NCBI RefSeq assembly: GCF_007483665.1
Contig: NZ_VIQO01000039.1
Location: forward strand, 62,001 to 126,000
From: Catellatospora sichuanensis
GTDB lineage: Bacteria; Actinomycetota; Actinomycetes; Mycobacteriales; Micromonosporaceae
Length of the DNA stretch: 64,000 nucleotides
Direction of reading: 5' to 3'
Within the stretch, counting starts at the first letter, position 1, and each line of letters begins with the position of its first letter. The notes beneath the pieces are model-generated. The model saw nothing but the letters and a program-made list of their open reading frames with translations, did not search any database and had not been told where the DNA came from. Below are positions 5,986-15,563 of the stretch, one piece after another. The position numbers and the translations under genes are program-made.

Positions 5986-8487
5986 GTGGACCACCCCGTG
6001 CCCGACATCTATCTGGAGGCGTTCGCGCAGGCGCGCGCCGCGCTGTGGCAGCGGGTCGAGCAGGTGCGCACCGCGGTCAAGGACGGTGACCTGGAACTGC
6101 TGCGCGAGCTGGGACCGATCGTCCGCGAGCAGGTGCGCCGCGGCGACGACCGCGTCTGCGGCAACCTTGAACGCCGCATCCCCGACATCGGACAGGCGCT
6201 CAGCGAGGCGTACGACGAGGCGTTCCCGCTCGCCCCCGACGCGGACCTGCGCACGGTGCTCGACACGCCGTGGCCGACCGGGTCCCGTGAGGCGGCGCTG
6301 CGGGCCCTGCTGGGGTGCTCGGTCTGGGCGACACCGCAGCTGGACGAGACGGCCGACCGGTTCATCGCGGCCGGTGACGTGGCCGCGATGCGGGTGCTGG
6401 TGCTGACGCCGCTGGGGAGGCTGAACCGGGCCGCCAGGACCCGCCTGCTCGACGCCCTGCACGCCCACGACGCGCTCGACAAGGAACTGGTCGAGCACGC
6501 CTTCACCGTGGACCGCTGGCTGGGCAACACCATCGTGGGCCGGGACCCGTCGGGCGGCCCGTCGCAGCCGCCCGCGTCGTGCGCCGACGGCGTGCGGCCG
6601 TACGTCGACGAGATGCTGTGGCGGATGACCTCGGCCGGGGTGCCCGACGACGAGCTGCCGCAGGTGATCCCGCCGCGCGGGCTGCGCTTCATGCTGCGGG
6701 CGCTGGACTGGACGGGCGAGGAGAAGACCGGCCTGCGTCTCGGCGCGGCCGAACTGACCGATGCCGAGATGGCGGAGCTGGTCGCGCACCTGTGGGAGCG
6801 CCCGCACGCGATCCGGCTGCGCGCCTTCCACCTGCGCCGCCCCGCGGGTGACGCCGAGGCGCTGCTGCCCGTGCTCGGACTCGAGCCCGCGACGGCGCTG
6901 CTGCGGCTGGTGCACCAGATCACGGCGGCTGGGGTGGTCCGCCACGACCGGGAACCGATCCTGGCCGCGGCCGAGTCGGCCGGACCGGACGCGACCGCGC
7001 GGCTGCTGGCGCAGACGCCGTGCGAGCTGGTCAGCGCGGCCCTGGGCGAGAACCGCACGGCGGTGCTCAAACGCGTGAAGAACAACGCCCTGGCGGGCAT
7101 CGCGGCGTACGGAATGCTGCCGCTCGCCGAAGGCGAGATGGTGCTGGACCGGTACACGGCGCTGCGTGAGGTCGCCAAGCGCGGGCCGAAGCTCGGCCCG
7201 AACCGGCGGCACAGCCACGCCGCCGCGATCGAGGTCGCGCTGGACCACCTGGCGCAGGTCGCGGGCCTGCCCGACGCGAGCCGCCTGGAGACCGACTGCG
7301 AGGCCCGACTGGCCGACGACACCCCGCCGCCGTGGTCGGTCGGCGACTACACGGTCACGGTCGTCATGGACGGTCCCGACCCCGTGATCACCGTGGCCAG
7401 CGGAGACAAGACCCTCAAGAGCGTGCCCGCCGCGGTACGCGCCGACGCCCGCTACACGGCCAGCCGCGAACACCAGGACCTGCTCCGCGACCAGGCCCGG
7501 CGGCTGCGGACCGGCGTGATCGAACGGCTCGTCGCCACCGGCGCGCCGGTGAGTCCACAGGAGCTGGCCGGGCTGCGCCGGTTGCCCGCGGGCGCGGCGA
7601 TGCTGCCCGCACTGCTGTGGCGCGACCGCACCGGCGAGGTGGGGCTGCTCGACGACGTCGACACGGCCGGCCCGGTGACCGCGGTGCACCCGTTCGACCT
7701 GTACACGTCGGGGCGGCTCGCGCACTGGCAGGCCGAGGTGGTGCGCCGCCGGCTGCGCCAGCCCGTCAAGCAGGCGTTCCGGGAGCTGTACGTGCTCACG
7801 CCCGCCGAACGCGACGCCGTCGACGCCTCGCAGCGGTTCGCGGGCCACACCGTGACCGGCCGGGTCGCCGGGCAGCTGCTGGCGGGGCGCGGCTGGCGCA
7901 CCCACGACGACTATGCCGAGCACCAGGCCACCCGTCCGGCGGGCGACGGGCTGACCGCGGCCCTGCGCTGCGACTTCCACGGCTATTTCGGCATGGGCGA
8001 CGTGGAGATCGGCGCGCTGCGTTTCCTGTCCGGACGCGACACCGTGCCGCTGGCCGACGTGCCGCCGATCGTGTTCTCCGAGGTCATGCGCGACCTCGAC
8101 CTTGTCGTGTCGGTGGCGGGCACCGACCCCGCCCGGCTGGACTCACCGGCTCGCGCACAGAGCCGGGCCGAGGTGCTCACCGCGCTCATCGAGGATCTGG
8201 GCCTGCGCCGGGTCACCGTGGAGGGCACGGCCGCGGTGGTGCGCGGCTCACGGGCCGTCTACCGGGTGCACCTGACCAGCGGCAGCATCCACGTGGAGCC
8301 GGGCGGTTACCTCTGCGTGGTGCCGGACGGGTTCGGGCGCAAGCCACACCGGCGGCTGTTCCTGCCGTTCGCCGACGATGATGCGATGACGAGCGTGGTG
8401 CTCAGCAAGGTGCTGCTGCTGGCCGAGGACGAGAAGATCACCGATTCGTCGATCCTGGCCCAGTTGGCGGTGCTCACCTCGCGCTGA
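5986..8487 (+). CDS. DUF4132-domain protein (YehI/MolR-like)
   Basis: The product is 833 aa, cytoplasmic, from GTG 5986 coupled to the gene before it. The first ~560 residues are alpha-helical and repeat-like. The DUF4132 domain is C-terminal, with the family signature around residues 582-612 (RLRQPVKQAFRELYVLTPAE) and the blocks ALRCDFHGYFGMGDVEIGALRF and SRAVYRVHLTSGSIHVEPGGYLCVVPD. The E. coli relative YehI sits in a cluster with a MoxR ATPase, a VWA protein, a SWIM protein and a DUF5682 protein. All four other partners occur here at 30.9-38.3 kb. The biochemical role is not known. Confidence 0.82.
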   Translation: MDHPVPDIYLEAFAQARAALWQRVEQVRTAVKDGDLELLRELGPIVREQVRRGDDRVCGNLERRIPDIGQALSEAYDEAFPLAPDADLRTVLDTPWPTGSREAALRALLGCSVWATPQLDETADRFIAAGDVAAMRVLVLTPLGRLNRAARTRLLDALHAHDALDKELVEHAFTVDRWLGNTIVGRDPSGGPSQPPASCADGVRPYVDEMLWRMTSAGVPDDELPQVIPPRGLRFMLRALDWTGEEKTGLRLGAAELTDAEMAELVAHLWERPHAIRLRAFHLRRPAGDAEALLPVLGLEPATALLRLVHQITAAGVVRHDREPILAAAESAGPDATARLLAQTPCELVSAALGENRTAVLKRVKNNALAGIAAYGMLPLAEGEMVLDRYTALREVAKRGPKLGPNRRHSHAAAIEVALDHLAQVAGLPDASRLETDCEARLADDTPPPWSVGDYTVTVVMDGPDPVITVASGDKTLKSVPAAVRADARYTASREHQDLLRDQARRLRTGVIERLVATGAPVSPQELAGLRRLPAGAAMLPALLWRDRTGEVGLLDDVDTAGPVTAVHPFDLYTSGRLAHWQAEVVRRRLRQPVKQAFRELYVLTPAERDAVDASQRFAGHTVTGRVAGQLLAGRGWRTHDDYAEHQATRPAGDGLTAALRCDFHGYFGMGDVEIGALRFLSGRDTVPLADVPPIVFSEVMRDLDLVVSVAGTDPARLDSPARAQSRAEVLTALIEDLGLRRVTVEGTAAVVRGSRAVYRVHLTSGSIHVEPGGYLCVVPDGFGRKPHRRLFLPFADDDAMTSVVLSKVLLLAEDEKITDSSILAQLAVLTSR

Positions 8488-8667
8488 CGGGCGGCCGCCC
8501 CGGCAGCGTTCGCCTGCCGGGACCGTGGGTACGGGCCCGGCGGGACATGCCGCCGTCGGCCGGCCGGGCGGGGCGCGGCGGTGAACGCCGGTTGTCCACC
8601 TGGTGACATGTCGCCTTTGCGCAGGCCGCGCAGTGGTGACCTTGGACACGGTGCCGCTGAACAATCC

Positions 8668-8700
8668 GATCAAACTTCGCCGCTGTCCGCGGCGTTGATC
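8668..8700. promoter_or_regulatory. bulged hairpin in leader of the subtilase gene
   Basis: GATCAA and CGCCGC pair with GCGGCG and TTGATC across a 5-nt loop, with four unpaired bases on one side, giving a 12-bp interrupted stem. It ends just before the ribosome-binding site GAGGAG of the subtilase gene. It could influence translation or be an operator. Confidence 0.4.
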
Positions 8701-8717
8701 GTGAGGAGCTGCACACG

Positions 8718-11700
8718 ATGTGGTCACCCCTGGGCCGCGCCACCGCCGCCGGCGGTTTGGCGGCCGTACTCACCTTCACCGTGGTCGCCACGGCGCAGCA
8801 GACCGCTGCCGCCGCGGCGTCCGCGCCCGACCGGACCGCGGCGACCCCGACGGCCGGTTCGCAGTCGGTCACCCTGGTCACCGGTGACGTGGTCACCCTG
8901 AGTGACGTCGGCGGCGGCAGGCACACCGCCGCGGTACGCCCCGCCGCTGGCCGGGAGCGGATCACGTTCCACACCCTGGAGGTCGACGGCGGGCTGCGGG
9001 TGCTGCCGTCCGACGTGGTGCCCTACGTGTCCTCCGGCGCGGTCGACGTCGACCTGTTCGACGTGGAGGAGCTGCTCGCAGCCGGCTACGGCGACGCCGC
9101 CGCGGCCGGCCTGCCGCTGATCGTCCGGTACGCCGCAGGCGGCGCGAACGCCATGCGGGCCAGCGCCGGTGTCACCGGGGTACGCGACCTGCCGAGCATC
9201 GGCGGCGCCGCCTTGACCGCGGGCCGCGACAGCCTCGCCGGGTTCTGGCGGGCCACCGCACCGACGGCACCGACGGCGACGGACACGGCAGCCGCCGCGT
9301 CCGCGGCGGGCAGCGCGCGGGCACGCGCTGAGGCCGGACGGCTCGACGGCGGCATCGAGCGGATCTGGCTCGACGGCCGCGTCAAGGCCGCGCTGGACCG
9401 CAGCGTGGCGCAGATCGGCGCGCCCGCGGCCTGGGCCGCCGGCTTCGACGGCAAGGGCGTCGACGTCGCGATCCTGGACACCGGTGTCGACGCGAACCAC
9501 CCCGACCTCACGGGTCGGATCGGGCAGGCACGCAACTTCACCGACAGCCCTGACGCGGTGGACCGGCACGGGCACGGCACCCACGTCGCCGCGACAGTCG
9601 GCGGCACGGGCGCTGCCTCGGGCGGCACCCGCAAGGGCGTCGCCCCAGGCGCGAACCTGCTGGTGGGCAAGGTGCTCAACGACGGCGGTTCCGGTTACGA
9701 GTCCTGGATCGTCGCGGGCATGGAGTGGGCCGTCGAGCAGGGCGCCGAGGTCGTCAGCATGAGCCTGGGCGGCTCGGCCACCGACGGCCAGGACCCGATG
9801 AGCCTGGCCGTGGACCGGCTGACCGCCGCCAGCGGCACGCTGTTCGTCATCGCCGCGGGCAACGAGGGCTCCGAATACAGCGTCGGCTCGCCCGGTGCGG
9901 CGGCTTCCGCGCTGACCGTCGGGGCCGTGGACCGCGACGACAACCTGGCCGACTTCTCCAGCCGCGGCCCGCGCCTCGGCGACGAAGGCCTCAAGCCCGA
10001 GATCACTGCGCCTGGCGTGGGTATCGTCGCGGCCCGCGCGGCCGGGACGTCGATGGGCACCGTCGTCGACGCGAACTACACGACCGCGTCGGGCACCTCG
10101 ATGGCCACCCCGCACGTCGCGGGCGCGGCCGCGCTGCTGGCCCAGGCCCACCCTGGCTGGAAGGCCGGGCAGCTGAAGAACGCGCTGGTCAGCACCGCCC
10201 GCGCCAACGCCACGCTCACGGTGTTCGAGCAGGGCGCGGGCCGGGTCGACGTGTCCCGGGCCGCCGCGCAGACCGTGTACGGCACCGCCACCGCCGACTT
10301 CGGCCTGCTCACCGTCGCGCCCTCGGCGCAGGCGTCGACCCGTACGCTGACGTTCACCAACACCGGCAGCGCCGCGGTCACCCTCGACCTGAAGGTCGAC
10401 CTGCGCAACGTCGACCGGGGCGTCGCGGAGACCGACGCGCTGACCACCGGCACGGCGCAGGTGACCATCCCGGCAGGCGGCACCGCAGACGTCACCGCCA
10501 CCCTCGACCCGGCCAAGCTGGACCGGGGCCGCCACAGCGGCGTCATCACGGCGACCGGCCCCGGCGGCATCGCCCTGCGCACCGCGGTCGGCGTCACGAT
10601 GACCGGCCCGCGGCACAAGGTCACCCTGCGCGCGCTCGACCCCGCCGGAAACCCCGGCACCGCACCGGTCGTGATGCTGCACGGCGAGGACAGCCGCTCC
10701 GACACCCTGACGTGGCTGGTCGGCAACGACGGCACCGTCGAGGTCGAGGAGGGCACCTACCTGCTGCAGGGCCTGATCGAACACGGCGCGCCGCTCGACG
10801 AGCAGGTCACCCTGGTCACCGACCCGGAGCTGAAGGTCACCCGGGACATGACCGTCGTGCTCGACGCCCGCAAGGGCACCCCGATCCGCATCGAGACGCC
10901 CAAGCCCGCCGAGCAGCAGGCGATCCTCAGCTACTACGTGCACCGGGTGCACGGCAACGGCCGCACCATCAGCCACGGCGTCATGCACTTCAGCACCGTG
11001 CAGCAGGTCAACGTGACACCGACGAAGCCGGTCACGGCGGGCACGTACGAGTTCTCCTCCCGCTGGCAGCTGGTCGCGCCGATGGTGCAGGCCAAGGTCG
11101 ACGGGGTGAACGGCCCGCTCGACATCAACCTGCTGCACATGTCGCCCGGCTACGACGGGCCGCGGCGGCTGAAGCTGGTCCGGGCCGGGACCGGCACGGC
11201 GCAGCAGCTCACGGCGGCGCGGGTGCGCGGCGCGGTCGCGCTGGTCGAGACGGCCTCCGACCGCACCGAGCAGGACCAGATCGCGGCAGCGGCCGCGGCG
11301 GGTGCGGCGGCGGTCGTCATCGTGCGTCCCGCGGACTGGTCGGCGTGGACGGTGTGGGAGCCGCAGGGCGAACGCGAGCCGATCCCGGCCATGGTGGTCG
11401 CCCACGACGACGGGCAGAGGCTGCTGGCCCGCGCCACGCGTCCCGGTGCGACGATCGAACTGACCCTGACCACGGTGAGTCCCTACCTGTACGACGTCTT
11501 CCACGTCGAGCAGGGCCGCGTCCCGCAGCGCATCGTGCACCGGGTGACCAGCGCGAACTCGATGCGCATCGACTCCCGCTACGCGCACAACGGCGGCGAG
11601 CCGTTCGCGCGGGAGCAGCGCTTCGGCTGGCGGCCGTGGCAGGACTACTCCTGGAACGACACGACCCGGTTCGTGGCGACCCCGTCCACGCGCGAGGAAT

Positions 11701-12479
11701 GGGTGTCGGCCGGTGATTCGGTGTGGCAGCACCGGGTGCACCAGGAATACCCGTGGGGCGGCTGGGGCCCGCTGGCCGGCGGCATCACCGACCAGCCGCG
11801 CAGCCACCGGGCGGGCCGTAGGCACGAGACGTGGTTCGGGCCCGTGGTCCGGCCGGCCGCGGCGAGCGGGCTGGTCTCCACCCGCCTGGGTGACGTGCTG
11901 TCGCTGCGGGTCCCCGAGTTCGTCGACGCCGACGGCCACGCCGGGTTCCGGGAGGGTGACGAGGTCGCGGCCAAGTTGTGGCGCGACGGGACACTGGTCG
12001 CGGACCTGCCCCATGCCATGGCCGACGTCGAGGTCCCGGCCGGAGCCGGCGGCTACCGGCTCCAGCTCACCACCGCGCGGGCGACGGCCGAGTGGGTGCG
12101 GGCGACACGCACCGACACGACCTGGGCGTTCCAGTCCGCGACGGTTCCCGGCGACGAGGCGCGGCCGCTGCCGCTGCTGCAGGTCGATTACCGGGTGCCG
12201 GCGGGACTCGACGGCTCGGTCGCCGGTCGGCCGCACACCGTCGGGATCGGGCTGCGCCACCAGGCGGGGCTGCCGACGCCGCGACACACGACGCTGGTCG
12301 TCGAGGTGTCGTTCGACGAGGGCGCGAGCTGGCGGGCGGTGCGGGTGACGGGGCGCGGTGACGCGTACACCGCGCACCTCCCGGCTGGTGCGGGCAGCGT
12401 GTCGCTGCGGACCCGGGCCACCGACGGGGCGGGGAACACGGTCACCCAGACCGTCGTCCACGCGTACGACGTGCGCTAG
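8718..12479 (+). CDS. secreted subtilisin-like serine protease (S8) with PA domain
   Basis: The product is 1253 aa from ATG 8718, with GAGGAG ~10 nt upstream. The N-terminus (residues 1-36) is a Sec signal ending near AAAAASA. A propeptide region follows, then the S8 domain with D254 (AILDTGVDANHPDL), H286 (DRHGHGTHVAA) and S461 (ASGTSMATPHVAG); the oxyanion Asn is in VIAAGNEGS. After ~520 come beta-sandwich regions. A protease-associated domain lies around 840-920, with AAVVIVRPADW and PAMVVAHDDGQRLL. Large enzymes of this type degrade extracellular protein. A strong hairpin after the stop supports a single-gene unit. No cell-wall anchor is visible, so it is probably released. Confidence 0.93.
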   Translation: MWSPLGRATAAGGLAAVLTFTVVATAQQTAAAAASAPDRTAATPTAGSQSVTLVTGDVVTLSDVGGGRHTAAVRPAAGRERITFHTLEVDGGLRVLPSDVVPYVSSGAVDVDLFDVEELLAAGYGDAAAAGLPLIVRYAAGGANAMRASAGVTGVRDLPSIGGAALTAGRDSLAGFWRATAPTAPTATDTAAAASAAGSARARAEAGRLDGGIERIWLDGRVKAALDRSVAQIGAPAAWAAGFDGKGVDVAILDTGVDANHPDLTGRIGQARNFTDSPDAVDRHGHGTHVAATVGGTGAASGGTRKGVAPGANLLVGKVLNDGGSGYESWIVAGMEWAVEQGAEVVSMSLGGSATDGQDPMSLAVDRLTAASGTLFVIAAGNEGSEYSVGSPGAAASALTVGAVDRDDNLADFSSRGPRLGDEGLKPEITAPGVGIVAARAAGTSMGTVVDANYTTASGTSMATPHVAGAAALLAQAHPGWKAGQLKNALVSTARANATLTVFEQGAGRVDVSRAAAQTVYGTATADFGLLTVAPSAQASTRTLTFTNTGSAAVTLDLKVDLRNVDRGVAETDALTTGTAQVTIPAGGTADVTATLDPAKLDRGRHSGVITATGPGGIALRTAVGVTMTGPRHKVTLRALDPAGNPGTAPVVMLHGEDSRSDTLTWLVGNDGTVEVEEGTYLLQGLIEHGAPLDEQVTLVTDPELKVTRDMTVVLDARKGTPIRIETPKPAEQQAILSYYVHRVHGNGRTISHGVMHFSTVQQVNVTPTKPVTAGTYEFSSRWQLVAPMVQAKVDGVNGPLDINLLHMSPGYDGPRRLKLVRAGTGTAQQLTAARVRGAVALVETASDRTEQDQIAAAAAAGAAAVVIVRPADWSAWTVWEPQGEREPIPAMVVAHDDGQRLLARATRPGATIELTLTTVSPYLYDVFHVEQGRVPQRIVHRVTSANSMRIDSRYAHNGGEPFAREQRFGWRPWQDYSWNDTTRFVATPSTREEWVSAGDSVWQHRVHQEYPWGGWGPLAGGITDQPRSHRAGRRHETWFGPVVRPAAASGLVSTRLGDVLSLRVPEFVDADGHAGFREGDEVAAKLWRDGTLVADLPHAMADVEVPAGAGGYRLQLTTARATAEWVRATRTDTTWAFQSATVPGDEARPLPLLQVDYRVPAGLDGSVAGRPHTVGIGLRHQAGLPTPRHTTLVVEVSFDEGASWRAVRVTGRGDAYTAHLPAGAGSVSLRTRATDGAGNTVTQTVVHAYDVR

Positions 12480-12488
12480 CGGGACAGG

Positions 12489-12519
12489 ATGGGCGTCCTC
12501 TTCGCGGGAGGGCGCCCAT
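12489..12519 (+). terminator. hairpin terminator after subtilase
   Basis: ATGGGCGTCCTC pairs with GAGGGCGCCCAT (12 bp, one G-U pair) around a TTCGCG loop, ten bases after the subtilase stop codon. It has no T-run, which is common in actinobacteria. Confidence 0.7.
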
Positions 12520-12682
12520 TCGCCCGTCTACGCGCTCCCGCCTCGGCCGGCCGCATGCGACTTTGGAGATCGCGGGGTCGACCGGCGGCTCACGTGCGCA
12601 AGGTCGTTGCCTGATCGAGCACCTCAGAGCTTTGGCCCACTGAGTACCCTGTCGGCAACCATTCCGCAGCGAGGAGATCAGC

Positions 12683-13165
12683 ATGTCCCGGCGACGTAGG
12701 GCCGCATCCGCCGCACTCATCGCCACCTCGATGGTCTTCGTCGCGTCCTGCGATCGCGCACCGGACCGGCTGCCGGACATCGCATCCGAGATGGCGGGCA
12801 ACTACAACATCCTGCTGAACCACGTCGAAGAACATGGTGGTCCGTCACGGACTTTCGGTCCTTTCAGCTCTCTCACCGCGATGGACATGTTCGCCGCTTG
12901 CCTCGGCGACGGCAAGGTGACGCTGTCCACCGCCAACGGGATCAAGCTCTGGGGCGGCTGCGACGGCGAGCGCATCGGCGGATTTCAGTTCGACTCAGGA
13001 TCGGGCAGGCCACGCTGCATCACGATGACCGTCGAAGGTGAGGTCACCGCGTGGGAAGTCGTGATCACGGAAGTCAGACCATTCGACGACAGACCCGCGC
13101 CCAGCTTCTTCACCGCGCCGGCCGCTGATCCCGGATTATGCGCGGCCGGTTGGCCTGCCGCCTGA
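12683..13165 (+). CDS. unknown secreted lipoprotein
   Basis: The product is 160 aa from ATG 12683, with GAGGAG at 9 nt. The N-terminus (MSRRRRAASAALIATSMVFVASC) is a lipoprotein signal with the modified cysteine at residue 23. The mature part has further cysteines (CLGD, GGCDGE, RCITM, LCAAG) that could form disulfides. No family is recognised. It lies between the subtilase terminator and the convergent sigma factor gene. Confidence 0.75.
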   Translation: MSRRRRAASAALIATSMVFVASCDRAPDRLPDIASEMAGNYNILLNHVEEHGGPSRTFGPFSSLTAMDMFAACLGDGKVTLSTANGIKLWGGCDGERIGGFQFDSGSGRPRCITMTVEGEVTAWEVVITEVRPFDDRPAPSFFTAPAADPGLCAAGWPAA

Positions 13166-13214
13166 GAGATCGCGGCCACGATGACATCCGGTTCGTCGGT
13201 GGCCGGGGTGAGAG

Positions 13215-14435
13215 TCACGGTCCGGACAGCTGGTCCCGTCGACGGATGAGGTACGCCGCCTCGGCGGTGTTGCCGGCCAGCCCGATGGCCCGGTCGTACG
13301 CCGCGCGCGACTGTTCGCTGCGGCCCAGCCGGCGCAGCAGGTCGGCGCGGGCGGCGTGGAAGGCGTGGTAGCCCTCCAGCGGCAGATCGTCGACCTCCGC
13401 CAGCGCGACCTGCGGGCCGTCGAGCTCGGCGACCGCGATCGCCCGGTTGAGCCGCACGATCGGCGAGGGGTCGACGCGGACCAGCTGGTCGTACAGCGCG
13501 ACGACCTGCGACCAGTCGGTGTCGCGGATGTCGCGGGCAGCGGTGTGGACGGCGTTGATCGCGGCGAGGATCTGGTAGCGCCCTGGCGCCTGACCGGCTG
13601 CCAGGCGCGCCCGGACCAGGGCGTGGCCCTCGGCGATCAGCTCGCGGTCCCAGGCACCGCGGTCCTGCTCGCCGAGGGTGACGAGCTCACCGCTTGCGGA
13701 TACCCGCGCGGTCCGGCGGGCCTCCGTCAGTAGCATCAGCGCCAGGAGCCCGGCGACCTCACCGTCGGCCGGCATCAGGTCACGGACCAGCCGGGTCAGC
13801 CGGATCGCCTCGGCGGTCAGCTCGCCGCGGACCGCCTCCTTCTCGGGGTCCGAGGCCAGGTAGCCCTCGTTGAAGATCAGGTAGAGGACGGCGAGTACCC
13901 CGATGACCCGGGCCGGGATGTCCTCGCGAAACGGCACGCCATAGGGGATCTTCGCTGCTTTGATCTTCGCCTTCGCGCGGGTGATGCGCCGGCCCATGGC
14001 GTTCTCCTCGACCAGGAACGCGCGAGCGATCTCGGGCACGGTGAGCCCGCCGACCATCCGCAGGGTCAGCGCGATCCGCGCCTCCATGGCGAGGGCGGGG
14101 TGGCAGCAGGTGAAGACGAGGCGGAGCCGGTCGTCGTCGATGACGCCGAGCGGCTCCGGGGTGTCGAACACCATCAGCGCCTCCCTGTGCTTCTCCTCGC
14201 GCCTGACCTCGCGTCGGAGCCGGTCGATGGCCTTGCGATGGGCGGTGGTGGTGAGCCACGCGCCGGGACTGGGCGGGACGCCGTCCACCGGCCAGCGTTC
14301 GACGGCGGTCGCGAACGCCTCGGCGGCCATCTCCTCGGCGATGTCGAGGTCCCCTAAGCGCCTGGCCAGGGTCGCGATGACCCGGGCCCACTCCTCGTGG
14401 TGGACCCGGGTGATCACTTCGCCGACGTCGGTCAT
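13215..14435 (-). CDS. ECF42-type RNA polymerase sigma factor
   Basis: The product is 406 aa. The N-terminal ~170 residues carry sigma region 2 (IATLARRLGDLDIAEEMAAEAFATAVERWP) and region 4 (MVGGLTVPEIARAFLVEENAMGRRITRAKAKIK). The C-terminal extension of ~230 residues has TPR-like repeats (AINAVHTAARDIRDTDWSQV, LNRAIAVAELDGPQVAL). This layout is the ECF42 group, which lacks an anti-sigma partner and is regulated through its C-terminal extension. Its ATG overlaps the stop of the YciI gene by 4 nt; a YCII/DGPF neighbour is the hallmark context of ECF42. Confidence 0.9.
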   Translation of the reverse strand: MTDVGEVITRVHHEEWARVIATLARRLGDLDIAEEMAAEAFATAVERWPVDGVPPSPGAWLTTTAHRKAIDRLRREVRREEKHREALMVFDTPEPLGVIDDDRLRLVFTCCHPALAMEARIALTLRMVGGLTVPEIARAFLVEENAMGRRITRAKAKIKAAKIPYGVPFREDIPARVIGVLAVLYLIFNEGYLASDPEKEAVRGELTAEAIRLTRLVRDLMPADGEVAGLLALMLLTEARRTARVSASGELVTLGEQDRGAWDRELIAEGHALVRARLAAGQAPGRYQILAAINAVHTAARDIRDTDWSQVVALYDQLVRVDPSPIVRLNRAIAVAELDGPQVALAEVDDLPLEGYHAFHAARADLLRRLGRSEQSRAAYDRAIGLAGNTAEAAYLIRRRDQLSGP

Positions 14436-14764
14436 TCGCCCAGGAGCGGCCGGAGCTCGACCCTGCGGTTACAGCTCTTCGACCCCAGTGCGGCGAGCCG
14501 GAGCGCCACGTCGAGGTGGGGTGCCTCGATGATCCAGAATCCGGCGACGTGCTCCTTCGACTCCAGGTACGGTCCGTCGGTGAACACCGGATCCCCGTCC
14601 CGGCCGTCGACGACGGTGGCCGTGGCGGGCGCCGCGAGGCCTCCGGCGAACACCCAGTTGCCGTCGGCCTGGAGCTTTTCATTGAAGACGTCGATCGCGG
14701 CCATCTCCTCCGCAGTGGCGAGGTCGGTCGAATCGAACAGCACGGACATCAGGTACTGCGCCAT
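14432..14764 (-). CDS. YciI/DGPF-family protein, ECF42 partner
   Basis: The product is 110 aa. ATG 14764 (MAQYLMSVLFDSTDLATAEE) lies 9 nt after AGGAG; the upstream ATG 14773 touches the ribosome-binding site. The DGPY motif (GDPVFTDGPYLESKEHVAGF) and the C-terminal helix (DVALRLAALGSKSCNRRVELRPL) define the YCII-related fold, a dimeric ferredoxin-like domain. The DGPF branch is the typical target or partner of ECF42 sigma factors. The stop overlaps the sigma factor start (ATGA), so the two are one operon. The enzymatic role of DGPF proteins is not settled. Confidence 0.87.
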   Translation of the reverse strand: MAQYLMSVLFDSTDLATAEEMAAIDVFNEKLQADGNWVFAGGLAAPATATVVDGRDGDPVFTDGPYLESKEHVAGFWIIEAPHLDVALRLAALGSKSCNRRVELRPLLGE

Positions 14765-15106
14765 CGGGATCATCTCCTGTCGTCGTGTCGCCGCTCTCTC
14801 GAACGGGCTCCCACCCCTGCTACGAACGCCGCCGCTTCACTCGGACACGCTCCGCCGAGAAACTTCGAGGAATTTCGTACACCGCGCAACGGCGGGCGAT
14901 CGGACGCGTCGGCGGGAAGTGTCAGGGCTGATCCACGGCCTCGATGCTATCGGCATCAAGCGGCCAGGAGCCGTCGCCGACAGTCCTGGGCCGGCTCGTC
15001 GTCGCTGGTGAGAATTCTTCCGGCATGGCGTCGGATTCGGGGCGGGTCGTTCGTAGTACAGGTGAGTGGTGGCCGGAGGAGGCCGCCGGGACAAGGGAGT
15101 GATGGG
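14765..15106. promoter_or_regulatory. divergent promoter region between two YciI genes
   Basis: This 342-bp gap separates the YciI-ECF42 operon (leftward) from a second YciI gene (rightward). I see no ORF with a convincing start in it and no strong hairpin. It presumably holds both promoters; if the ECF42 factor regulates either gene, its recognition motif should lie here. Confidence 0.5.
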
Positions 15107-15481
15107 ATGACGCGGTACTTGATCTCGTTCAATGACGGCGCGATGGACCACATCCCCGGCGAGGACATGCCCGACGTGGGCAAGGCCGCGCACGCGGTGG
15201 TGCAGGAGGCCGTGAACGCCGGCGTGTGGGTGTTCGGCGCCGGACTGGAAAGGCAGCAGGCGAGCGTCGTGGCCGCGGACGGGATGGTCACCGACGGCCC
15301 TTACCCGGAGACCAAGGAGGTCATCGGCGGGTTCGTGGTCGTCGACGTGGCCTCACGCGAGGAGGCGCAGGCGTGGGCTGCGAAGATTGCCGCCGCTTGC
15401 CGCTGCGCGCAAGAGGTCCGGGAGATCCTGCCCGACCCCGAGATGGACGCGATGCTCCGCCAGGCCGGGAGTCGGGGGTGA
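15107..15481 (+). CDS. second YciI/DGPF-family protein
   Basis: The product is 124 aa from ATG 15107, with AGGGAG 7 nt upstream. It shows the family motif DGMVTDGPYPETKEVIGGF and the helix EEAQAWAAKIAAACRCAQEVREI. It is clearly related to, but diverged from, the YciI protein at 14432-14764. Divergent orientation around the ECF42 operon suggests it is a regulon member. A catalytic role is unproven for this branch. Confidence 0.85.
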   Translation: MTRYLISFNDGAMDHIPGEDMPDVGKAAHAVVQEAVNAGVWVFGAGLERQQASVVAADGMVTDGPYPETKEVIGGFVVVDVASREEAQAWAAKIAAACRCAQEVREILPDPEMDAMLRQAGSRG

Positions 15482-15563
15482 TCGGCCCCGAACAGCGTGA
15501 ATGATCGAGGGCCAGTGGTGGGCGGGCGCCGCCGCGTGGACGGCGCCCGCTTCGTTTCGGGTG

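Noticed and set aside
8724-12461. 1245-codon open frame antisense to the subtilase
   Set aside because: It is Arg/His/Gly-rich, without domains, and its openness follows from the GC-rich third positions of the real gene on the plus strand.
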